DNA of 64,000 nt, from IMG/VR virus record IMGVR_UViG_3300017991_000013, positions 1-64,000 of that record; one strand, given 5' to 3'. Below the pieces are notes generated by a model that saw nothing but the letters and a program-made list of their open reading frames with translations, did no database searches and was not told where the DNA came from. Shown piece by piece: positions 40,801 through 47,812 of this stretch. The first letter of the stretch is position 1. Each line of letters starts with the position of its first letter. A program made the translations under genes and the position numbers. Source of the stretch: a virus.

Positions 40801-40840
40801 TGGGAGACGCGGGCGTACCCAGTTGGGTAGAGAAGGATAG
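37805..40840 (+). CDS. Tail tape measure protein, 1011 aa
   Basis: Sets tail length and is ejected at infection. The N-terminal third has the TP901-type tape measure region: VSSVQIAGMRKDILALSADF, GLYATVSAGVDAAESIEFL, AKATKAAIGGVASTNEAVL, then TPIAKAANIQLEEMFGAFA. Strongly hydrophobic segments near residues 490-550 (LSLLAILGPIMLLAGLAL, IIVVVGGLISKLWLLAPIF) are membrane-like, followed by long helical, tryptophan-rich stretches. ATG at 37805 overlaps the frameshift ORF. The length suggests a tail of ordinary siphovirus size. Confidence 0.9.
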   Translation: MPGNEVAGIWGELGADVNPLLRAVSKGVQALGVFGKALQKTQRGLGTLGKAVAKTGAAVESTGRAIGNVGRKVRNTGAVITATMTGIIVTTTKMAATFEERFAEIETLLGGVSSVQIAGMRKDILALSADFGKSTNEMALGLYATVSAGVDAAESIEFLAKATKAAIGGVASTNEAVLLGTGVIKAYGLQWKDATRVFDLAFQTVKLGQTTFAELAHSVGRVTPIAKAANIQLEEMFGAFATLTGVTGDTAEVATQLRAILNAVVGQSKEATEAAAALGLEFNAAALGSKGLGKFLKELADFMKDDAAIAARMNKMMKGTGKISKETGEQILLLNDLLGKTFLERMAVLIPNQRAIAAALALSNEQAATFAKKTKEMNKAAGSSEAAFKKMSSTFLFGFRQMVQQMKVFGIQIGEIFLPHMTKLVNAIKKVVIRMRDWVKANREAIDTEIWRFVTLWTTRLNIFLRLLKTHIIPVLKEWAEKIGWVKLSLLAILGPIMLLAGLALTIAAPFIVAFGKIIVVVGGLISKLWLLAPIFLVIGKIIADAWKEVSGSTLTFQDVIKGVVDTFLLVRKKIKDAVQFIADWIFKQWLRVKHRVIPIIKDLVKQAASAWAWLEGRTKEVWAAISLWLNTTGMDIWNTVSEWFQKIADFVISTSVWWFNAMKPKWLAILALAKQVWSSVWTIIQKFSRVIGEHIREVWTGLSEFWAENGDDILEVLSMFWEAAKRGFEQMQRNIATAIHWIISVWRLIEPAVMFIIDIMLSLWRHTMRIWRAIARVIGDAMMIVVSIIRGDWQKVGRFIIDFLVSLMSLFRKMFFPKELIADIMRATVRFIIDGWKRIFEFVGMILQKLWNLVWNTLKKMANTIWTLIFPHKIIASALLKGFNLIKGMWDRILNYTNKIWSKVRDKVTNTLMFWKKGSPRVTDVLGKSLTMIGDQLSAFQETVDISATRTFTTEAALAGAGAAGAEAGGPSTVNINIKQPVDRSVVRNAIIPEVTTAGRRGRTQLGREG

Positions 40841-40843
40841 GGG

Positions 40844-41227
40844 ATGGCGAGTACGACGATCACGTTGCAGAAGGGCGCGGGCACACCGGTCTCGTTGCCA
40901 GGTCCCTCTCCCGATTACGCGGGGCGCTCTGACCTGCACCAAGCACTCGGCCGAACGATGGACGGAACGGTTTTCGTGTATGACCACGGGGTCACCACGT
41001 ACCCGGTGCGCCCGGTACTGATCGGACTCTCGGACGCGCAGAAGTCATCGCTGGAGACCTTCTTCCGAACCGAGGTCGAGGGCATGCTGTACACCTTCAC
41101 CTACACCGACACGAACGGGGCGAACTTCACCGCGCGCTTCATCGAGGACAACCTATCCTTCGAGAAGAAGTCCAAGAACAACTGGGACGTTGCGCTTCCG
41201 ATGGAACTCAACTCCGTGGTGGGGTGA
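40844..41227 (+). CDS. Minor tail protein (distal-tail-like), 127 aa
   Basis: A beta-rich protein of a size and position typical for the first tail-tip component after the tape measure: TTITLQKGAGTPVSLPGPSP, GTVFVYDHGVTTYPVRPVLIG, and a final strand set LYTFTYTDTNGANFTARFIE. ATG at 40844 after GAAGGATAGGGG. It probably joins the tube to the larger tip protein that follows; the assignment is by context and composition. Confidence 0.6.
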   Translation: MASTTITLQKGAGTPVSLPGPSPDYAGRSDLHQALGRTMDGTVFVYDHGVTTYPVRPVLIGLSDAQKSSLETFFRTEVEGMLYTFTYTDTNGANFTARFIEDNLSFEKKSKNNWDVALPMELNSVVG

Positions 41228-41230
41228 CCC

Positions 41231-44200
41231 TTGCGCTCGCTGACCGGACCAACTAACACCGAGAAGAACTCGACCTCGACCAAGCCGCGCCTCGTGGTGA
41301 GGGTCGACTGGCCCTCGCCCATCGGTACGAAGTACTACTCCGAGCAGGCGCTAACGATCTCGGGCGGCGTGGTCACCGAAGCCCGCCTCGTGTCCACCGG
41401 CGTGGTCGACATGCCCCTCAATCCCGACCAAGCTAACTCGCTCAACGTGATCTCGGACTTCTCGTTCGTCCTGCGAGACGAGGACGCGGTGATCCGCGAG
41501 TATGTCCAAGAGGTGCAGACCGAGAAGTCACCGGTCTACATCTACCAGCACTTCGTGGGCAACGCGGTGGCGGACCTCACGCTCCTCATGAAGGGCATGT
41601 TGTCGTCGCCGATCTCGAAGGACACGTCGAGAGCTACGATGCGGTTCGACGTAGAAGACGTCGTCGCTCTCTTCGAGAAGAACATCGGGACCATTGCGAA
41701 CCAGAGCGACTTCCCCGACGTCTGGCGCGAGGACGAGGGCAAGATGTTGCCCATCGCCTACGGCAAGGTGCCGCGCGTTCAGTCGGTGTGCATCCAGCGA
41801 GGCTACACGACGGTGCTCGCGGAAGACATCGACGCTACGCAAGACTCGTTCCACGTCAAGAACGGCGAGCACTTCCCGCAGGGCGAGAACATAAACATCC
41901 GCGTCGGGACCGAAGAGATGCGCGGTTCGTTCGACGGGGTGAAGTTCACCGCGATCCAGCGACCGCGACGCGTTCACGAAGCACAGACCACGCACCGCTG
42001 CGGCGGCGCTCGAAGGCTACGCGACTTCCGACTACCCGTGGACTTCCCCACCGACAACGAGTTGAAGGGCTATCGGGTTCGGCTCTTCATCTTCGGGTTC
42101 TCGGTGCGGCGTACCATCATCGCGTACGACGCGAGGCTCGGCGTCATCAAGGTCGACCGACCCTTCTACAAGGAACTCAACCCCTTCATCGGCGAGCGCG
42201 TGCCTCGCGGCGCCACCTACTACATCGAGACGCCGACCTCGAAGCACTCGCGCGGCGAGATCGTGGAACACGTCCTGCCCTCGGGGATCGTCTACGCCTG
42301 CAACGACGCACCCTCGCGTTCCATCACCAACATCGAGGTGCGGGCGCAGTTCAAGATCGCGGCAGCTACCTCCGACGAGGTGAAGCAGGAGGAGACCGAG
42401 AATCGGTTCACGCCGATCAATCCGTCGGACTACGTCGTCAAGCTGAACGACACCTCGTGGGGTCTTGGACACGGGATCACCACCATTCGGTTCAAGCGGC
42501 CGCTCGACCTGATCGAACCGAACATCGTCGAGGATGGACTCTGGGTAACCTTCAAGGCCACCGTCGATGGGTCGAACAACTTAATCGAAGACCCGGACAA
42601 GGTGACCTATGACCTGCTCACGCGACACGCTGGGGTCTCGGCGAGTGACCTAGACCTCGCGAGCTTCAACGCGGTCAACCCGCTGGTCAATCACCTCGAC
42701 ATGGCGTTCGCTCTCCACGAGACCAAGAACGGTCTCGACGTCGCGGCGGACCTAGCGTTTCAGTCGAGGTCCGTGCTGGTCTGGGAAGCGGGCAAGGGCT
42801 ATCTCCGCTACCTGACCAACTCGCCCGCTGCGGCGGCGACCTCGACCGTGGACCAAGACGACATCCAGCTCACGACGCCGCGTCTCAGTCTCACCCCGGT
42901 GGAACAGCTGTTCACCTCGGTCTATGCGAGGTACACCGATGACGACGACACCAAGTTCGTGGTGGTCGAAGACACGTCGGCTATCTCGGCGTATGGTCGA
43001 ATCCAGAAGCGTGTCGAACTGTGGGCGTACCAGACTCGAAGCTCGGCCGCAGAGATCGCAGCGTTCTGGCTCAAGCGGTGGGCGTTCGTCTACGAGTGGT
43101 TGCAGGTCCGCACCTTCCTCACCCGCTTAGAGGTGCAACGCCTCGACACGGTCGAGATGGATGCGGGCGACGTGGTGCCGAGCGGGGTTAAGGGTATCGT
43201 CGAGCACGTCAAGCAGTCTCCCGGGTCAGGGACCTCTGGGCAGATGGACCTCATCGAGTTGGAGGTCCGCCTACCTCGCGGCCCCGGGTGCGACACCTCC
43301 CTTTGCGAGATTTGTCAGGCGACCTGCGAGACAGGGCAGGAGACCTGCGTAGCGTGCGAGACCGGGGAAGCCTGCGCGTATTGCGACTCGTGTCAAGACT
43401 TCCACGAGCTGTCGGGTGGCTGCGGCGTGGTCACCGAGTCCGCGGGCGACGGCGACTGCACTTACTCAGAGGGATCGCCCTGCACTTCGCAGTGGGGTTG
43501 CGGGGTCACCGAGCAAGGTGACGGGGACATCTGTCAAGACTGGGAACAGAACCACTGCACCGACACGTGCATGATCTCGTGCGAGCCTTGGCGCGAGACC
43601 GGCTGGGACGACTCCATCGACTACTGCCCGACCGACACCGGTATCTGCGACTCGATCATGTGCTCGGTCGACGACGTCTTCCACGACACCGAAGACGATC
43701 CCAACTGTGGCGAGACTTGGTGCGGGCTGACCGAGACCAACTGCGCCGACTCGGTGCAGGCTGAGGGTTGCGGCTGGCTCTGCGAGTCGGTCGAGACCAA
43801 CGACGAGGAGTGGTACGACGATAAGCTCAACGTCGGGTTCGAGCAGCCGACGCAGGTGACCGACGGTGACCGCGAGTCAGACCTCTCGTACCCGTTCTAC
43901 ATCTGGGCACAGACCGACTCGCTCGGCGTGCGCGGCCGTCCAACCAAGGGCGCACCGCTAGAGGTCTTCAACCGCAACATCGAGTGGCACCACTCCGAGG
44001 TTCCGGAGGACAACGGGCTCTACGTGACCGACAACATCGTGGGCACCGACCTCGGGTTGAGTTACCTCGAGGGCCAGATCTTCCCGACGTGGGAGACCGA
44101 CGAGGCCTACATCACCGACGTGTCGCAGGCTTCACCTTCTGCTGCACAGAAGAAGGGCGACACGACCAAGGTGGCTCGCTCGAACCACGAGCACGGGTTC

Positions 44201-45652
44201 GATGGGTCTGCCTTCGCGGGGACCAACATCACGTGGTCGGGCGGTCAGTTCAACGCGACCGGTGGCGGTGGTTCACCGGGGTCAGACATTCAGAACGTCA
44301 AGACCGCGAACGCCGCGGGGTCCAACAGCGAGTACGCTCGCGACGATCACGAGCACGCCTTCGTTCGACGGACCGCCGGCAACAGTGGGACGCCGCACTA
44401 CTCGGGGATCGAGGCCACCGGTACAGGGACCGACGAGTGGGGCGTGATCTGGGAAGACGACGAGGCCTACATCACCGACGTGACTCAAGCCTCGCCGTCG
44501 GCGGCAGAGAAGAAGGGCGACCGCTCCGCGGTGGCGCGGGCCAACCACGAACACGGGTTCGACGGTACCGCGTTCGCTGGCGAGGGGCTCGGCTGGGCGA
44601 CCGACGCCTTCAACGCCGACTGGGAAGCTACGCTCGGGAACATCGCCTCGGTCAGCGACACGACGGGCGCGGTGGGGTCGAGCACGAAGGTGGCTCGCGC
44701 CGATCACAAGCACCTCTTCAACGGCGCCGCCTTCGCGGGGACCAACATCACCTGGAGCGGCGGGCAGTTCAACGCCTCGGGCGGTGGCGGTACACCGGGG
44801 TCCGACATCCAGAACGTGAAGACCTCGAACGCCGCGGGCTCGAACTCCGAGTATGCTCGCGACGATCACGAGCACGCCTTCGTTCGCCGCACGTCGGGCA
44901 ACAGCGACTCCGCGCACTACTCTGGCTTGGAGGCCACCGGTAGCGGGAGCGACGAGTGGGGTGTGATCTGGGGAGACTCCGGCGGCGAGGTGACCGACGT
45001 TCTCACTGGGTCGCCCTCGACGAAAGAGGGCACGACCAACAAGGTCGCCCGCATCGACCACGAGCACGGGTTCGACGGGACGAACTTCGCGGGCTTCACG
45101 ATCAAGTGGTACTACGGTGCGTTCGAGGTGGACGCCACTACGTTCCTCTCTAACTACGCGCCGCGAGACGTGGACACCTATGGCGGCGCTGCGGGCATCG
45201 GGACCGACGCGAGTAAGAGCGATCACAAGCACGGGTTCGACGGGACGAACTTCGCGGGCAACAACATCACGTGGTCGAGCAATCAGTTCCACGTCTCCGA
45301 CGGCGCGGGTCTCTCCCCCTCGACCGAGGTTCCCCTCGACGTCGACGGCACCAGCGGGGCGGCGGGCTCAGGTACGCCTTATTCAAGAGAGGATCACGAA
45401 CACGGGTTCGACGGTACCAGCTTCGCGGGCTCGAACATCTCGTGGAGCGGTGGGCAGTTCAACGCGACCAACACCACCTACACCGCGGGCGACGGGCTCG
45501 ACCTATCGGGCACCGAGTTCAGCGTGAAGCTCGCAGCCTCGAACCCGGGGCTGGAGTTCGTGGGCACGGGTACCGACGAGCTGGACGTGAAGCTCAAGGG
45601 CAGCGGCGGTCTAGCGAAGGACAGCAGCGGGCTCTACGTCGTGTGGGAGTAG
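41231..45652 (+). CDS. Large tail tip/adsorption protein with cysteine-rich and HxH-repeat regions, 1473 aa
   Basis: The N-terminal about 650 residues form the tail-tip part (beta-rich, e.g. LVVRVDWPSPIGTKYYSEQA, IYQHFVGNAVADLTLLMKG), similar in size to baseplate hub or tip attachment proteins. Residues 687-851 hold 25 cysteines in about 165 residues, interrupted by acidic spacers. Residues about 960-1420 contain eight HxH motifs (NHEHGF, DHEHAF, DHKHLF) in recurring G-F-D-G-x-x-F-A-G units. The C-terminus ends in a smooth beta tail. The start is TTG at 41231. It precedes a tail fibre gene and the radical SAM/SPASM gene. Confidence 0.75.
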   Translation: MRSLTGPTNTEKNSTSTKPRLVVRVDWPSPIGTKYYSEQALTISGGVVTEARLVSTGVVDMPLNPDQANSLNVISDFSFVLRDEDAVIREYVQEVQTEKSPVYIYQHFVGNAVADLTLLMKGMLSSPISKDTSRATMRFDVEDVVALFEKNIGTIANQSDFPDVWREDEGKMLPIAYGKVPRVQSVCIQRGYTTVLAEDIDATQDSFHVKNGEHFPQGENINIRVGTEEMRGSFDGVKFTAIQRPRRVHEAQTTHRCGGARRLRDFRLPVDFPTDNELKGYRVRLFIFGFSVRRTIIAYDARLGVIKVDRPFYKELNPFIGERVPRGATYYIETPTSKHSRGEIVEHVLPSGIVYACNDAPSRSITNIEVRAQFKIAAATSDEVKQEETENRFTPINPSDYVVKLNDTSWGLGHGITTIRFKRPLDLIEPNIVEDGLWVTFKATVDGSNNLIEDPDKVTYDLLTRHAGVSASDLDLASFNAVNPLVNHLDMAFALHETKNGLDVAADLAFQSRSVLVWEAGKGYLRYLTNSPAAAATSTVDQDDIQLTTPRLSLTPVEQLFTSVYARYTDDDDTKFVVVEDTSAISAYGRIQKRVELWAYQTRSSAAEIAAFWLKRWAFVYEWLQVRTFLTRLEVQRLDTVEMDAGDVVPSGVKGIVEHVKQSPGSGTSGQMDLIELEVRLPRGPGCDTSLCEICQATCETGQETCVACETGEACAYCDSCQDFHELSGGCGVVTESAGDGDCTYSEGSPCTSQWGCGVTEQGDGDICQDWEQNHCTDTCMISCEPWRETGWDDSIDYCPTDTGICDSIMCSVDDVFHDTEDDPNCGETWCGLTETNCADSVQAEGCGWLCESVETNDEEWYDDKLNVGFEQPTQVTDGDRESDLSYPFYIWAQTDSLGVRGRPTKGAPLEVFNRNIEWHHSEVPEDNGLYVTDNIVGTDLGLSYLEGQIFPTWETDEAYITDVSQASPSAAQKKGDTTKVARSNHEHGFDGSAFAGTNITWSGGQFNATGGGGSPGSDIQNVKTANAAGSNSEYARDDHEHAFVRRTAGNSGTPHYSGIEATGTGTDEWGVIWEDDEAYITDVTQASPSAAEKKGDRSAVARANHEHGFDGTAFAGEGLGWATDAFNADWEATLGNIASVSDTTGAVGSSTKVARADHKHLFNGAAFAGTNITWSGGQFNASGGGGTPGSDIQNVKTSNAAGSNSEYARDDHEHAFVRRTSGNSDSAHYSGLEATGSGSDEWGVIWGDSGGEVTDVLTGSPSTKEGTTNKVARIDHEHGFDGTNFAGFTIKWYYGAFEVDATTFLSNYAPRDVDTYGGAAGIGTDASKSDHKHGFDGTNFAGNNITWSSNQFHVSDGAGLSPSTEVPLDVDGTSGAAGSGTPYSREDHEHGFDGTSFAGSNISWSGGQFNATNTTYTAGDGLDLSGTEFSVKLAASNPGLEFVGTGTDELDVKLKGSGGLAKDSSGLYVVWE
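44100..45460 (+). repeat. Degenerate tandem repeats inside the tail-tip gene
   Basis: DNA and protein repeat units encode a [ND]H[EK]H-[GAL]F followed by G-x-x-F-A-G-x-x-[IL]-x-W and a glycine-rich spacer. Two units, at about 44160-44450 and 44690-44950, are near identical over roughly 260 bp, including the segment encoding SDIQNVKT[AS]NAAGSNSEYARDD. GAGGCCTACATCACCGACGTG occurs at 44102 and 44462. Recent internal duplication is the simplest explanation. Confidence 0.75.
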
Positions 45653-45655
45653 GTC

Positions 45656-46708
45656 GTGGCTTGGTCGGACTTCGCTTCGCTGGTGGCCGGCACCAGCCAG
45701 ATGCAGCTCTCCCACTTCAACGACATTCGGTCGGCGTTGATCGAGCGGTGCGACTGGGTCGGTGACTCGACACAGAAGACCGCGGCGCAGGCTCTCTCTA
45801 CTACCAACCCCTTCAACACCACGTGGCTGATCGCGGCGCGTGACATCTGTCAGGCGCTGTGCACGCAGTACAACCGCCCCGGCTTAGCGTACGCCTCTGG
45901 GTCTGCGCACGGATTCTGGTCCGTGGTCAGCATGAAGAACTATCTGCACTCCACCTATGGTGAACCGGGCGGCATGGGGTACATCGCTCCGAACTACAAC
46001 TGGATTCTTCGCCCGACACGAAAGGGCACCTTGACCACCGGCAAGGACATGCCGGCCGCGACGTACCATCCCTACCTCGAACACATCATGGGGTTGTACT
46101 ACGTCATCAACGACATCCTTCGTTGGATACCGACGACGCACGTCTACACCGGACCGATCCGGATGAAGTCCGCCAGCAAGGCGAGCTTCTTTCAGTCAAC
46201 GCCCGCCATCGCTTGGACCGCGATGAAGGCCGCGACCCCAGCACTAAGTGGATTTGTCTCTACCGCGAACTTCGCGTCGTGCTCTATCTCTGGCGGGTCT
46301 AGTTTCAACGGTGGTGACCAGCGCGGCATCTTCTACAAGAAGGTCAGCAACGCGTGGCTCGTCGCGCCTTCGGGGTTCGACGCGGTGAAGTTCTTGTTCA
46401 AGACAGGCGTGGGCGTTTCCTTCCTCGGACCCTACAAGATGCTGGCGAACATCACCGCCACCGCGTCCGGAGCGTATACCACAGGTAGCGCGTTCAAGTC
46501 TTCGTTCTCAATGGGTGCAGCGAACACCTATCTTGAGTTCGACGCGGACAACCCCGGGAACTGGCCGGTCACAACCGGAACGATTCCGATGCTGATCTAT
46601 AACCCCACCTATGACACAACGCAGACCGCGAACTTCGACGAGTCCGCCGGGACCGATGCGGCGAACTTGGGCTTTACCTTGAAACCGACCACGAGTTACG
46701 GAACCTGA
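45656..46708 (+). CDS. Tail fibre-like protein, 350 aa
   Basis: The N-terminus (MAWSDFASLVAGTSQMQLSH and FNDIRSALIERC) is helical, like the attachment domain of phage fibres. The rest is beta-rich with many S, T, G, N, Y and W residues and no enzyme motif. GTG at 45656, four bases after the stop of the tail-tip gene, and before the SPASM enzyme. A receptor-binding role is likely from position; similarity is not strong enough to name a family. Confidence 0.55.
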   Translation: MAWSDFASLVAGTSQMQLSHFNDIRSALIERCDWVGDSTQKTAAQALSTTNPFNTTWLIAARDICQALCTQYNRPGLAYASGSAHGFWSVVSMKNYLHSTYGEPGGMGYIAPNYNWILRPTRKGTLTTGKDMPAATYHPYLEHIMGLYYVINDILRWIPTTHVYTGPIRMKSASKASFFQSTPAIAWTAMKAATPALSGFVSTANFASCSISGGSSFNGGDQRGIFYKKVSNAWLVAPSGFDAVKFLFKTGVGVSFLGPYKMLANITATASGAYTTGSAFKSSFSMGAANTYLEFDADNPGNWPVTTGTIPMLIYNPTYDTTQTANFDESAGTDAANLGFTLKPTTSYGT

Positions 46709-46720
46709 AAGGAGGAACAC

Positions 46721-47812
46721 ATGCCACGGCCGGGCGCGCGGTCGATGGTACTGAACATCAGCCATCGATGTAACCTGAGGTGCAAGTACTGCTTCGTCGA
46801 CCTCGAGAACGAGATGATGTCGAAGGAGGTCGTCAAGAAGGCGGCGAAGGTAATTCCCTGGCGAGACCCGCGAAAGGGTCCCGAGTTCATCTCGTTCTTC
46901 GGCGGGGAGCCGCTTACCAACTTCAAGCTGATCGAGTACGTGGCGCAGCTCTTCCCGAGAGCTACGCTTCACGTCACGACCAACGGGACACTGATCGACC
47001 CCGCGATGATCCGTCTGTTCCAGACGCGGAAGTTCACCTTCATCGTTTCGCTCGACGGCGACAAGGAAACCCACGACGCGAACCGAGTCTACGCTGACGG
47101 TCGCGGCTCGTGGGAGGACGTCGTCAAGGGCTTGGTCAAGCTCCGCGACGCCAAGCTCACGGGGCGGGTCACCCTCCGCGGGACCTACACCATAGACAAC
47201 CCGAACCTCTCGTCGCGGGTCCTCGCGCTCAACGAGGTAGCCGACGAGGGTCTGGCGCACGCCTGCGCCGTCGAGCCCGCCGACGACCGCACCGACGAGT
47301 ACACCGCCGAGCACTGGAAGGAGTTCGCGGACCAGTATCAGCAAGCGGTCGACTGGTGCGTGGAGCGACTCTTCCGAGGGAAGCGTGCTCGCTGGCGGAT
47401 CATGGAGAAGTTCTACGCTCGCGTGAAGACACACCAGCTCCACGCCGCCACCTGCGGCGGAGCCATCGGTGTCTTCACGATCAACCCCGGCGGGGAAATC
47501 TTCGCGTGCCACCGAGAGGGCGACACGCAGGTCGGGCACGTGGACACGGGGCTAGAGCAGGAGCGCCTCGACCAGTGGGCCTGCAACCGCCACGTCAACG
47601 CCAAGCTGGACTGCCGCTTCTGCGGCGCGGCGTTGATCTGCGGCGGACCCTGCCGCTACTCGTCGCTCCGCAACTGCGGCTCGCAGAACGAACCCTTCCT
47701 CGTGGACTGCCGCGTGCGCGGCGTCACCGCACTCAACGCCTACCGCCTAGCTGCGAACAAGCACTGGGACAGCGTGTTGACGCCATGGCTGAGAGACGCC
47801 AAGCGGCGATAG
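46721..47812 (+). CDS. Radical SAM enzyme with SPASM domain, 363 aa
   Basis: Uses a [4Fe-4S] cluster and SAM to modify a peptide or protein. The cluster motif C17-N-L-R-C21-K-Y-C24 is intact, followed by FISFFGGEPLTNF (the GGEP SAM loop) and VTTNGTLIDP. The C-terminal half has the SPASM spacing: C245, G-E-I-F-A-C263, then C298-x2-C301-x5-C307-x3-C311 and C330. SPASM members include anaerobic sulfatase maturases and RiPP peptide maturases. A strong AAAGGAGGAAC precedes ATG. It sits just after the cysteine-rich tail protein and a fibre gene and before a glycosyltransferase. No separate precursor peptide is seen. Confidence 0.9.
   Translation: MPRPGARSMVLNISHRCNLRCKYCFVDLENEMMSKEVVKKAAKVIPWRDPRKGPEFISFFGGEPLTNFKLIEYVAQLFPRATLHVTTNGTLIDPAMIRLFQTRKFTFIVSLDGDKETHDANRVYADGRGSWEDVVKGLVKLRDAKLTGRVTLRGTYTIDNPNLSSRVLALNEVADEGLAHACAVEPADDRTDEYTAEHWKEFADQYQQAVDWCVERLFRGKRARWRIMEKFYARVKTHQLHAATCGGAIGVFTINPGGEIFACHREGDTQVGHVDTGLEQERLDQWACNRHVNAKLDCRFCGAALICGGPCRYSSLRNCGSQNEPFLVDCRVRGVTALNAYRLAANKHWDSVLTPWLRDAKRR

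Noticed and set aside
45656-46708. Endolysin identity for the protein after the tail-tip gene
   Set aside because: No glycosidase, amidase or peptidase catalytic motif; composition and position suit a fibre.
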